64,000 bases of DNA from Demequina muriae (GTDB lineage Bacteria; Actinomycetota; Actinomycetes; Actinomycetales; Demequinaceae): the NCBI RefSeq assembly GCF_030418295.1, contig NZ_JAUHQA010000001.1, forward strand, positions 558,001-622,000. The letters run 5' to 3'. Of this stretch, positions 18,177-26,401 are shown in pieces. Under the pieces are notes generated by a model. It saw only the letters and a list, made by a program, of their open reading frames with translations, was not told the DNA's origin and searched no databases. Each line of letters opens with the position of its first letter. Within the stretch, counting starts at the first letter, position 1. The translations under genes were made by a program, and so were the position numbers.

Positions 18177-18931
18177 CCGCCCTGGTGGCCGACACGTCCA
18201 CTCTCACCGGCCGATCGCTGCGTCATATCCTGCGCAGTCCCGACACCATCATCACGACGGCGGTCATGCCGATCGCGTTCATGCTGCTGTTCGTGTACGT
18301 GTTCGGCGGGGCGATTGACGCGGGGTCGGACTCCTACGTCGACTACCTCCTGCCCGGCATCCTGCTGATCACGATCGCGTCCGGAGTCTCCTACACGGCC
18401 TATCGGCTGTTCCTCGACGTCAAGGGCGGCATCGTCGAACGACTCCGGTCCATGCCGATCGCGCGATCGTCGCTGCTGTGGGCTCATGTGCTGACGTCGC
18501 TGGTGTCCACCCTCGTCTCGCTGACGGTCGTGGTGCTCGTCGCGCTCGGGATGGGCTTCCGTTCAGGAGCCGGGGTCCTGACGTGGCTGGCGGTGGCGGG
18601 CATCCTGATGCTGTTCACGCTCGCGCTGACGTGGCTCGCGGTCATCGCGGGACTGTCTGCCACCACTCAGGATGGCGCGATCGCGTTCTCGTACCCGCTG
18701 ATCTTCCTGCCGTTCATCAGCTCGGCGTTCGTCCCCACCGAGACCATGCCCGGTCCGGTGCGCGCCTTCGCGGAGCACCAGCCGGTGACGGCGATCGTGG
18801 ACGCCATCCGTGCTCTGCTCGCCGAGCAGCCGGTGGGCACCGACCTGTGGGTCGCACTCGGGTGGTGCCTCGGCATCCTCGTGGTCGCGGTGGTGGCCGC
18901 CAACGCGACCTACCGCCGCCGGTTCTCCTAG
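18173..18931 (+). CDS. ABC-2 type exporter permease (DrrB-like)
   Basis: 252-residue membrane protein with about six hydrophobic segments, first near residues 26-48 (TTAVMPIAFMLLFVYVFGG). The conserved ABC-2 stretch PLIFLPFISSAFVPTETMPG near 180-200 and the following HQPVTAIVDAIRALL are typical of DrrB. AAGGAG is 6 nt before the ATG at 18173. Last gene of the PadR operon; its TAG stop lies in the palindrome CTAG at 18928-18931, shared with the stop of the convergent flavoprotein gene. Confidence 0.92.
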
Positions 18932-20355
18932 CCGCAGCAGGCGTCCCGAGACGCGCCCAACGACTCGACCTGCAGGAGCGTCGCCGCGACCGGCACTGCC
19001 ACTCGGTCGGTCGCGAGCTCGCCGCTGCGGCCGTGCGCGAGTCCAGTCGCGAAGCCTGCGGGGACCCCGGGTGCGCTGACGCCGGGGGACGCGCAGCACA
19101 CGCCCGATTCGGGCAGCGCGAGCTCCACCCGGAGCGCGGCCTCGTGGTCGCCTGCGATCGCCGCCACCACGGAACGCACCTGCTCGTATCCGGTCGCGAG
19201 CAGGAACGTGGGCGCGCGTCCGTAGCTCTTCATGCCGACGATGAAGAAGTGCGACTCCGGGTGCGCCAGGACGTCGACCCCGTGCGGCGCGACCGTGCCG
19301 CAGCTGTGGAAGTTGGGGTCGATGAGGGGCGCGAGCCGGGACGGCGCTTCGGTCACGGGGTCGAGATCGAGGTGCAGCTCCCGGATGACGCCGAGGTCCG
19401 GCCGGAAACCGGTGGACGCCGCGATCGCATCGACCGTCACCGCCTGGGCGCCATCGGGCCCGCTCGCACTCACGGTGACACGGCCGTCGGCCGTCGGCTC
19501 GAGGGCCGTGATGGCGAAGCTGCGCAGCAGCGTGACGGCGCCCGAGTCCACGGCCTCCTTGAGACGGGTGCCCAACGCACCCCGCTCGGCGAGCTCGTCC
19601 GCCTCGCCGCCGCCGTACAGCCGCTGCGGCGAGTCACCGCGAATCGCCCAGACGATCTCGGTCCCCGGCGCCTCGGCCGCGAGATCGACGAGGGCGAGCA
19701 CCGTGTTCGCGGCCGAGTGCCCCAGTCCTGCCACGAGAGTGCGCTGACCCGCGAACCGGTGCCGGTCTTTGCCGCGCACGTCTGGCAGACCTCCCACCAG
19801 CCAGCGACCAGCATCGGCCTCTCCCGGAGCCGGAATGCCCATCGCCCCCAGCGGGTTCGGCGAGCGCCAGGTCCCGGACGCGTCGATGACCGCTGCCGCC
19901 GTGATGTCCTCGACACCGCCGTCCGTCTGCACACGCACCACGAGCGGGTGCTGCTCTCGTCCGATCGACCGAGTCTTGTCGATGCCCTCGCGCGAGACGC
20001 CGAGCACCTGCGCTCCGTAGCGGATGCGGCTCGCGAGCTCCGGCACACGGGACAGCGGTTCAAGGTAGCGCTCCACCAGGTCCGCGCCGGTGGGGATGCC
20101 GTCGCCATCGGGCTCCTGCCACCCGTCTCGCACGAGGAGGCGGCGGGAGGCCGCGTCGATGTCGAAGCTCCACGGCGAGAACAGCGAGATGTGCGCCCAC
20201 TCGCGCACCGCGGCCCCGGCCAGCTGCCCGCTCTCCAGGACGAGAGGTTCGAGGCCCCGCTCGACGGCGTGAGCCGCCGCAGCGAGGCCGACGGGGCCGG
20301 CGCCGATGATGATGACGGGAAGGCCCGTCTCCGGCAATGAACTCTGCGATCCCAT
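18928..20355 (-). CDS. FAD/NAD(P)-dependent flavin monooxygenase-like protein (ArsO-like)
   Basis: 475-residue flavoprotein. FAD Rossmann motif IIIGAGPVGLAAA (residues 15-27), second dinucleotide motif VAGLGHSAANT (208-218), and the ATG-type segment STGFRPDLG (314-322). Overall layout matches class B flavin monooxygenase-like proteins, of which ArsO is found in arsenic loci. The protein has Cys-Cys pairs at 420-421 and 473-474 (the very C-terminus), an unusual pattern that could bind a soft metal or metalloid. ATG 20355 is used because AAGGAGAG precedes it by 4 nt. Divergent from an ArsR regulator that also has two Cys-Cys pairs. Arsenic or thiol chemistry is inference; no arsB, arsC or acr3 gene is nearby. 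Confidence 0.75.
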   Translation of the reverse strand: MGSQSSLPETGLPVIIIGAGPVGLAAAAHAVERGLEPLVLESGQLAGAAVREWAHISLFSPWSFDIDAASRRLLVRDGWQEPDGDGIPTGADLVERYLEPLSRVPELASRIRYGAQVLGVSREGIDKTRSIGREQHPLVVRVQTDGGVEDITAAAVIDASGTWRSPNPLGAMGIPAPGEADAGRWLVGGLPDVRGKDRHRFAGQRTLVAGLGHSAANTVLALVDLAAEAPGTEIVWAIRGDSPQRLYGGGEADELAERGALGTRLKEAVDSGAVTLLRSFAITALEPTADGRVTVSASGPDGAQAVTVDAIAASTGFRPDLGVIRELHLDLDPVTEAPSRLAPLIDPNFHSCGTVAPHGVDVLAHPESHFFIVGMKSYGRAPTFLLATGYEQVRSVVAAIAGDHEAALRVELALPESGVCCASPGVSAPGVPAGFATGLAHGRSGELATDRVAVPVAATLLQVESLGASRDACCG

Positions 20356-20377
20356 GATTCTCTCCTTGGTGAGCACC

Positions 20378-20421
20378 AGCGCTATGAGTCGATAGCGCTA
20401 TTAATAACAGCAGTTGCTGTT
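20378..20421. promoter_or_regulatory. Two palindromes in the flavoprotein/ArsR divergent promoter
   Basis: AGCGCTAT-6 nt-ATAGCGCT (20378-20399), perfect 8-bp arms, and AACAGCA-2 nt-TGCTGTT (20406-20421), perfect 7-bp arms. GATAGC recurs at 20422. Likely ArsR operator(s) controlling both directions. Confidence 0.6.
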
Positions 20422-20452
20422 GATAGCAAGCCGAACGTGGCATACTTGCCTC

Positions 20453-20815
20453 ATGGATACGACCATCGGTGTGGCCCGTCAGGACTTGTCCCCATCCGAG
20501 AACCTCGTCGAGCGTGCTCAAGCGTTGGCGCCCGTGCTGCGCGCGCTCGGCGATCCGACGCGTCTCCAGCTCGCCCTCCTGCTCGCCGAAGGCCCGCACA
20601 CCGTCCGGGAGATGACCGATGCCACCGGCCTGCACCAGACCCTCGTGAGCCATCATCTGGCGCCGCTGCGCGAGAACGGGCTCGTCACCGTCACCCCGCG
20701 CGGTCGCTCCAACGTCTACACACTGTGCTGCGAGTCCGTGGCAGCTCCGGTGCAGCTGCTCGCCACGCTCGCGGCAAGTTCGCCCGAGGGCGCGGCTGCC
20801 TGCTGTGCCACGTGA
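20453..20815 (+). CDS. ArsR/SmtB-family transcriptional regulator
   Basis: 120-residue winged-helix sensor. Core: VLRALGDPTRLQLALLL, TVREMTDATGLHQTLVSHHL (recognition helix), PLRENGLVTVTPRGRSNVYTL (wing). Cys92-Cys93 follow the wing directly and Cys117-Cys118 lie at the C-terminus. A Cys pair after the wing resembles the As(III) site of the Acidithiobacillus ArsR (C95, C96, C102), so metalloid sensing is plausible. The start at 20453 has no Shine-Dalgarno site but CATACT stands 6 nt upstream (leaderless). Divergent from the flavoprotein gene. Confidence 0.88.
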   Translation: MDTTIGVARQDLSPSENLVERAQALAPVLRALGDPTRLQLALLLAEGPHTVREMTDATGLHQTLVSHHLAPLRENGLVTVTPRGRSNVYTLCCESVAAPVQLLATLAASSPEGAAACCAT

Positions 20816-20917
20816 GTCGCGCCGCGAGGTGCCAAGAGCGGGCACGCCTGCCAGGCGTCACGCGTTCACTGAGCAGCGCCGCGACCACACCGTGGATGCA
20901 GACTGGAGGCCACGTCC

Positions 20918-21697
20918 GTGCACCGCGAATCTGACATCGGCGAATCTGACATCGGCGCATCGACCGCCCCCGGACGAGATGCCGGTGAGGGTGACCCCGC
21001 CTCGGCCGTGAACGACGGAGCGCAGGCCACCAGGGAGGAGATCGCCCACATGCGCGATCTCTACCAGTTCGGCATCGACGAGGTCCTCACCAAGGTCGAC
21101 ATCCTGCGCCGAGAGTTCGAGCGCAGCCACGACTACAGCCCCATCGAGCACGTGCGGTCGCGGCTCAAGAGCGTGGACAGCATCATCGCGAAGGCCCACC
21201 GCATCGGCTGCGACCCGACCGTCGACGACGTGCGCGCGAGCATCGCCGACATCGCCGGGATACGGATCACGGCGACGTTCGTCTCCGACCTGTACTGGGT
21301 CGCCGACATGCTCGCGCAGCAGCCCGACCTCACCATCGTGACGGTCAAGGACTACGTCGCCGAGCCCAAGCCCAACGGCTACCGGTCGCTGCACCTGATC
21401 GTGAAGGTGCCGGTCTTCCTGTCCTCCACCACCGAGCACATCACCGTCGAGCTTCAGATCCGCACCATGGCGATGGACTTCTGGGCGAGCATCGAGCACA
21501 AGCTGTTCTACAAGTACCGCCACGACATGCCTGCGAACCTCGCGAGCGAGCTCGCCGATGCGGCCCGACTGGCGGCGACGCTCGACGAGCGCATGGGCAC
21601 CCTGAGGGACGAGGTGCGGCCGATGCCGGTGCAGCTCAGCGACGAGGCGACACTGAGCGCCGGACAGCGAGCGGTCGGAGCCTCCAGGGGGCAGTGA
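20918..21697 (+). CDS. Small alarmone synthetase (RelA/SpoT synthetase domain protein)
   Basis: 259-residue (p)ppGpp synthetase without hydrolase or regulatory domains, of the RelP/RelQ (GTP pyrophosphokinase) class. Synthetase landmarks: IEHVRSRLKSVDSIIAKAHR, ADIAGIRITATFVSD, EPKPNGYRSLHLIV and the ELQIRTMAMDFWASIEHKL signature. GTG start at 20918 with GGAGG 9 nt upstream. The first 15 residues contain the duplicated pentapeptide ESDIG from a 15-bp tandem repeat (20926-20955). The last 20 residues and the stop codon are encoded by two copies of the dispersed TGAGTGCCGGACAGG element, so the C-terminal tail is probably not conserved. Confidence 0.92.
   Translation: MHRESDIGESDIGASTAPGRDAGEGDPASAVNDGAQATREEIAHMRDLYQFGIDEVLTKVDILRREFERSHDYSPIEHVRSRLKSVDSIIAKAHRIGCDPTVDDVRASIADIAGIRITATFVSDLYWVADMLAQQPDLTIVTVKDYVAEPKPNGYRSLHLIVKVPVFLSSTTEHITVELQIRTMAMDFWASIEHKLFYKYRHDMPANLASELADAARLAATLDERMGTLRDEVRPMPVQLSDEATLSAGQRAVGASRGQ
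20926..20955 (+). repeat. 15-bp tandem duplication inside the alarmone synthetase start region
   Basis: CGAATCTGACATCGG repeated twice without a gap, in frame, encoding a duplicated ESDIG. Confidence 0.85.
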
Positions 21698-21710
21698 GTG
21701 CCGGACGGGG
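21645..21710 (+). repeat. Two copies of the dispersed repeat at the alarmone synthetase 3' end
   Basis: GGCGACACTGAGCGCCGGAC (from 21646) encodes part of the tail ATLSAGQR. The second copy, GTGAGTGCCGGACGGG (21694-21709), provides the TGA stop at 21695-21697. Confidence 0.7.
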
Positions 21711-21716
21711 GTCCGG

Positions 21717-22736
21717 TCAGCCGATCGTGAGCTCGCGAGTCGAGTCTCGCACCACCAGCTGAGTCGGCAGCGGCGTGTCGGCGGACTCGTTCTCGCCCTC
21801 CTCGAGCGCGACGAGCACCTTCTGCATCATCATCTGGCCGAGCGCCGCGAAGTCCTGACGCACCGTCGTCAACGGCGGGTACAGATAGGCCGCTTCCGGG
21901 ATGTCGTCGAAGCCGACGATGCTGACATCGTCCGGCACCAGCAGGTCGCGCCGCCGCAGGGCGGACATCAGGCCGATCGCCATCTGGTCGTTGCCGACGA
22001 ACACGCTTGTGCCGCGGGCGATCTCGAGGTCGGCACCGATCGCGAAGCCGGACTCGGCCGACCAGTCGCCGTGACGCGGCTCCGGTGCGACCAGGCGGCG
22101 GGCGGCCAACTCATCTCGCCACCCTCGCACCCGTTCGATCGCATCGGTCGACTGCTCGGGACCGGCGAGGTGCAGGATCTGGGTGTGGCCCAGCTCCGCG
22201 AGGTGCCGCACGGCCGCCCTGGCGCCACGGTACTGGTCGATCGCCACCAGCTGCGGGCCGCGCCGTGCGGTCGAGGCAGCCACGACGAGCGGCACTCCCA
22301 GGTCCAGCGCCCGGACCATCTCCAGCACCTCGGCATCGTTGACGACGATCACCACGGCGTCGACGCGCTGCCGCAGCAGACCCTCGACGGCTCTCTTGGC
22401 CGTCTCGGGGTCGCGCTCGCCGGTCGAGACGGTGTCCACGCTGTAGCGGGCGTCACGCGCGGCGCGGTTGAAGTGCATCGCGATCGAGCTCGGCCCGTAG
22501 TCCACGGAGCCGGAGGTGATGAGGCCGATGGTCCGAGTACGGCGAGTGACGAGCGCACGGGCCGCGGGAGAAGGGCTGTAGCGCAGCTGCTTCATGGCCT
22601 GCTCGACACGCTCTTTGGTGGCCGGCCGCACGTTGGGCAGACCGTTGATCACACGAGAGACGGTCTGGTGGGAGACGCCTGCGAGGCGCGCGACATCGAA
22701 GATGTTCGCCGCGCGAGCCGGCTTCTCTTGCGCCAC
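21717..22736 (-). CDS. LacI-family transcriptional repressor
   Basis: 339-residue sugar-responsive regulator. N-terminal HTH: NIFDVARLAGVSHQTVSRVI with hinge helix PSPAARALVTRRT, then a periplasmic-binding-like effector domain (IGLITSG, FVGNDQMAIGLMSAL, VSIVGFDDIPEAAYLYPPLT). GTG start with GAGGGGGA 4 nt upstream. It lies at the 3' end of the CUT2 importer operon, 10 nt after the last ATPase gene, and probably represses it through operators at 29157-29170 and nearby. Effector sugar unknown. Confidence 0.93.
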   Translation of the reverse strand: MAQEKPARAANIFDVARLAGVSHQTVSRVINGLPNVRPATKERVEQAMKQLRYSPSPAARALVTRRTRTIGLITSGSVDYGPSSIAMHFNRAARDARYSVDTVSTGERDPETAKRAVEGLLRQRVDAVVIVVNDAEVLEMVRALDLGVPLVVAASTARRGPQLVAIDQYRGARAAVRHLAELGHTQILHLAGPEQSTDAIERVRGWRDELAARRLVAPEPRHGDWSAESGFAIGADLEIARGTSVFVGNDQMAIGLMSALRRRDLLVPDDVSIVGFDDIPEAAYLYPPLTTVRQDFAALGQMMMQKVLVALEEGENESADTPLPTQLVVRDSTRELTIG

Positions 22737-22746
22737 GCAGTCCCCC

Positions 22747-24264
22747 TCAGGCTTCCGGCAGGTCCGGCTGCGCCACCAGAGCCAGCAATGTATCGGGATT
22801 CAGACTATCCGCCGCCAGCGTCTCCGCGACGCGCCCCTCACGCAGAATGGCCACCCGGTCGCCGACGCGCAGCACCTCCTCGAGCTCCGCGGAGATGAAG
22901 ATCACCGCGAGGCCGTTATCCGCGAGTTCACCGACAAGATTCTGGATCTCGACCTTCGCGCCCACGTCGATGCCGCGCGTCGGCTCGTCGAGCACCAGCA
23001 CTCGCGGGGACAGCGCGAGCAGGCGGGCCAGCATCACCTTCTGCTGATTGCCGCCGCTGAGAGTGCTGACCTTGCGATCCGGATCGGCCGGGCGGATGCC
23101 GAGGGCGTCGATCCAGCTCATCGCGAGCTCCCGCTGGCGCGCGAGGGGAATGCGGCGCATGGCCCCCTGCTGCGCCTGGACGGCGAGCACGATGTTCTCG
23201 AGAATCGACAGCTCCGGCAGCAGCCCTTCGGTCCGCCGGTTCTCGGACGAGTAGACGACGCCGATCTGCAGCGCGTGCCGGGGCGACTCGAGCTTCACGT
23301 CCCGTCGCTCGATGCGGATGACTCCGGATTGCGGACGATCGATCCCCGTCAGCGCCCGCGCCAGCTCCGTGCGGCCCGAGCCGAGGAGGCCCGCCAGGCC
23401 CAGCACCTCGCCCTCGGCGACGTCGATGTCCGCGTCCACGATCCCCGGCGCGCTGGTGATGCCGCGGGCGCTGAGGAAGGGGTCCGTCGGGAGGTCGGGC
23501 TCGATCACGCGCTCGCGAGTCGCGAACTCGGCGACGTCCCGACCCAGCATCTTTTGCACCAGGTCGATGCGGAGCAGCTCGGTGGTGAGGTACTCCCCCA
23601 CCAGCGCGCCGTCCCGGAGCACGGTGACGCGGTCGCAGATCTCATACACCTGGTCGAGGAAGTGGCTGACGAAGAGAATCGCGACGCCGCGCTGCTTGAG
23701 GTCGCGGATGACGCGGAACAGCTCCGCGACCTCGTCCGTGTCGAGGCTCGAGGTGGGCTCGTCGAGCACCAGCACTCGGAGATCGGTGGAGATCGCGCGC
23801 GCGATGGCAACCAGCTGCTGCACCGCGAGCGAGTGGCTGCCCAGGATCGACGCCGGGTCGATGTCGAGACCCAGCCCATCGAGGACCTCGCTCGCCTGAC
23901 GGCGCATGGCCGCGTTGTCGATGAGGCCGAAGCGCCGGGGCTCGCGGCCAAGCCAGATGTTCTCCGCCACCGAGAGGTTGGGGAGCAGGTCGACCTCTTG
24001 ATAGACCGTGGAGACGCCTGCCGCCTGCGCGGCGTGGGGCGTGGCGAACTGCACCGACTCGCCGGCCAGTGTCAGGGTGCCCTCGTCGAGCGGCAGCACG
24101 CCGGTGATCGCCTTGATCAGCGTGGACTTGCCTGCGCCGTTCTCCCCCATCAGAGAGTGCACCTCGCCGGGGTACATCCGGAAGTCGACGCCGTCGAGAG
24201 CGGTGAACGCGCCAAAGCGCACCGTCGCACCCTCCAGCTCCACGAGCGGCTCTGCCCCGTCCAC
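22747..24264 (-). CDS. CUT2 sugar ABC importer, second tandem ATP-binding protein
   Basis: 505-residue double ATPase of the RbsA/MglA type. Domain 1: Walker A GENGAGKST, signature SLAVQQLVAIARAI, Walker B VLVLDEPTSSLDTDE. Domain 2 has the usual degenerate P-loop GLLGSGRTEL, signature LSGGNQQKVMLARLL and VLVLDEPTRGIDVG. Start GTG 24264 has AGGA 7 nt upstream; a GTG at 24330 overlapping the permease stop (GTGA) is the alternative and would add 22 residues. It is the second such ATPase in one operon (the first is at 26398-27936), which is unusual because CUT2 systems need one. Confidence 0.92.
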   Translation of the reverse strand: MDGAEPLVELEGATVRFGAFTALDGVDFRMYPGEVHSLMGENGAGKSTLIKAITGVLPLDEGTLTLAGESVQFATPHAAQAAGVSTVYQEVDLLPNLSVAENIWLGREPRRFGLIDNAAMRRQASEVLDGLGLDIDPASILGSHSLAVQQLVAIARAISTDLRVLVLDEPTSSLDTDEVAELFRVIRDLKQRGVAILFVSHFLDQVYEICDRVTVLRDGALVGEYLTTELLRIDLVQKMLGRDVAEFATRERVIEPDLPTDPFLSARGITSAPGIVDADIDVAEGEVLGLAGLLGSGRTELARALTGIDRPQSGVIRIERRDVKLESPRHALQIGVVYSSENRRTEGLLPELSILENIVLAVQAQQGAMRRIPLARQRELAMSWIDALGIRPADPDRKVSTLSGGNQQKVMLARLLALSPRVLVLDEPTRGIDVGAKVEIQNLVGELADNGLAVIFISAELEEVLRVGDRVAILREGRVAETLAADSLNPDTLLALVAQPDLPEA

Positions 24265-24326
24265 GGAGCCATCCTGGCACGGTGGACGGGGCGAGACCAC
24301 ATCGCTGAGGAGAACGGGGCTCGCGG

Positions 24327-25358
24327 TCACCGAGATCTGTCGGAGCGCGCCACGATGGCGCGCTGGACCACGATGAACAGCAGCAGCAATGCACCCACGA
24401 TGATGTGGGTCCACGACTGCTCGGCCCCCATGAAGTTGATGATCGTCTTGATGGTGCCGAAGACGAACACGCCGATCATCGAGCCGAGCACGTAGCCACG
24501 CCCGCCGCTCAGCAGGGTGCCGCCGATCACGACGACCGCGATGACATCGAGCTCGGTGCCGATGCCGTTGCGCGGATAGCCAGATCCGGTGTAGGCCGTC
24601 AGCACCAGTCCGGCGAGTCCACCGCAGAGGCCGCTGATCACGTACACCATCACCTTGGTCCGGGCGACGTTCAGGCCCATGAGGCGAGCGGACTGCTCGG
24701 AGCCGCCGACCGCATAGACCGTGCGGCCGAACCGCGTGAAGTGCATGACGAGCGCGCCGATGATCACCGTGAGCAGAGCGATCACGCCGGTCGGCGCGAT
24801 GTAGAAGTCACCGAGCGTGAACCGGGTTGATCCCAGCCACGAGAGGACGGGGTCCTCGACACGGATCGACTGCAGGCTCACCACATACGCCAGGCCCCGC
24901 CCCAGGAACAGCCCGGCCAGCGACGCGATGAACGGCTGCACGTTGAAGTACTGCACGAGCACTCCGATGAGCAGCCCGATCGCGACGCCAGAGAGCAGCA
25001 TCACGGGTATCACGATCACGAACGGCACACCGCTCGCGAACAGGCTGGCTCCGAAGATGCCGGTGAAGGCCATCACGGAACCGACCGAGAGGTCGATGCC
25101 GGCGGTGACGATCACGAACGTCATGCCGACCGCCAGCACCATCAGGTACGCGTTGTCGAGCAGCAGTGCGGACATGTTGCGGCCGGTGAGGAAGTTGCCG
25201 AAGTAGATCTCGGCGCCCACCAGCAGTGCGATCAGGATCGTGATGGCCGCGAACGTGGGCAGCACCGAGGCGTAGCGACTCGTGAACGTGCCGATCATGC
25301 CCTTCGCGCCGGGTTCTGCCGCAGCGCTGCTCCTGGTCGTGGTGTCGGTGGCGCTCAT
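24327..25358 (-). CDS. yjfF: CUT2 sugar ABC importer permease, YjfF-like
   Basis: 343-residue permease with about eight to ten membrane segments. The strongest landmarks are LLLDNAYLMVLAVGMTFVIV, TAGIDLSVGSVMAFTG, LAGLFLGRGLAYVVS, the cytoplasmic coupling loop TRFGRTVYAVGGSEQSARLM and ELDVIAVVVIGGTLLSGG, all laid out as in E. coli YjfF, a galactofuranose importer subunit. Start overlaps the stop of the ytfT-like gene (ATGA) and its own stop overlaps the region before the second ATPase. Pairs with the next permease as a heterodimer. Confidence 0.9.
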   Translation of the reverse strand: MSATDTTTRSSAAAEPGAKGMIGTFTSRYASVLPTFAAITILIALLVGAEIYFGNFLTGRNMSALLLDNAYLMVLAVGMTFVIVTAGIDLSVGSVMAFTGIFGASLFASGVPFVIVIPVMLLSGVAIGLLIGVLVQYFNVQPFIASLAGLFLGRGLAYVVSLQSIRVEDPVLSWLGSTRFTLGDFYIAPTGVIALLTVIIGALVMHFTRFGRTVYAVGGSEQSARLMGLNVARTKVMVYVISGLCGGLAGLVLTAYTGSGYPRNGIGTELDVIAVVVIGGTLLSGGRGYVLGSMIGVFVFGTIKTIINFMGAEQSWTHIIVGALLLLFIVVQRAIVARSDRSR

Positions 25359-26401
25359 GCCGCCACCTCCTTCCGGTCATCGGTTCTCGGCTTGGCACCC
25401 ACGCCCATGCGGCGTCCCACTGCACGGCCCCAGGTGTGGACTCGGGGCGCCTGGAGAAGCACCACGACGACCACCACGACGGCGAAGAACACGGGGGCCT
25501 GCGCGGGCGGGACGCCGAGGAACAGGATCGCCTTCTCCAAGGCCTGCACGGTCATCACGCCGATGACGGTGCCGGCGATCGAGAACTTGCCGCCCATCAA
25601 CGAGGTGCCGCCGAGCACCACGGCAAGGATCGCGTACAGCTCGATGAGGTAGCCCGCCGAGTTGGCGTCCGCCGCCATCGTGTTGGACGCGTAGATCACG
25701 CCGGCGATGCCCGCAAGGATTCCTGAGGCGATGTACGCGCTCCAGATGATGCCGCGCGACCGCACCCCCGCCAGGCGACTGGCCTCCGGGTTGATGCCCA
25801 CCGACTCGGTGAGCATGCCCAGCGCGGTGCGCCGTTCGAGCATGCTGACCACCAGCACCGCCGCGACCCAGATGAAGAAGGCGATCGGCAGGATGATCAG
25901 ATATCCGCTGGCGATGAACTTGTACGGCGCGCTGTTGACGGTGGTGATCTGACCGCCGGTGATCAGCAGCGCGACGCCACGGCCGGCGAGCATAAGCACC
26001 AATGTCGCGATGATCGGTTGGATGCCGATCACGGAGACGAGGAACCCGTTCCACACGCCGAGCACCAGGCCCACGAGCACGGCGACGATGACCGCGACGA
26101 CCACCGTGCCGACGCTCCCTGGGTTGGGGGAGTCGTCGATGATCGTGAGCGCGACTGCGCCCGAGACGGCCATGATCGCGCCCACCGACAGGTCGATGCC
26201 GCGCGTGGCGATCACCAGAGTCATGCCGAGCGCCACCAGCATCAGCGGCGCGCTGTCGCGCAGGATCGTAATGGGGTTGCCGTACAGCTGGCCGTCGCGG
26301 ATGGTGACCCGTGCGAAGTTGGGGTTCGCGATCGTGTTGACGATGAGCAGGGTCACCAGCGCCGCGGCTGGCCAGAACAGGCGGTGTCTGAGGATTCTCA
26401 C
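25355..26401 (-). CDS. ytfT: CUT2 sugar ABC importer permease, YtfT-like
   Basis: 348-residue permease. Landmarks: GMTLVIATRGIDLSVGAIMA, IQPIIATLVLMLAGRGVALL, the coupling segment LGMLTESVGINPEASRLAGV and LYAILAVVLGGTSLMGGKFS, matching E. coli YtfT in order and spacing. The Lys/Arg-rich tail (RRMGVGAKPRTDDRKEVAA) is cytoplasmic. ATG/GTG start overlaps the stop of the ytfR-like ATPase and the stop overlaps the yjfF-like ATG, giving strict coupling. Confidence 0.9.
   Translation of the reverse strand: MRILRHRLFWPAAALVTLLIVNTIANPNFARVTIRDGQLYGNPITILRDSAPLMLVALGMTLVIATRGIDLSVGAIMAVSGAVALTIIDDSPNPGSVGTVVVAVIVAVLVGLVLGVWNGFLVSVIGIQPIIATLVLMLAGRGVALLITGGQITTVNSAPYKFIASGYLIILPIAFFIWVAAVLVVSMLERRTALGMLTESVGINPEASRLAGVRSRGIIWSAYIASGILAGIAGVIYASNTMAADANSAGYLIELYAILAVVLGGTSLMGGKFSIAGTVIGVMTVQALEKAILFLGVPPAQAPVFFAVVVVVVVLLQAPRVHTWGRAVGRRMGVGAKPRTDDRKEVAA

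Noticed and set aside
18928-20815. Complete arsenic resistance operon
   Set aside because: Only a regulator and a flavoprotein are present; no arsenite permease, arsenate reductase or methyltransferase gene is in the window.
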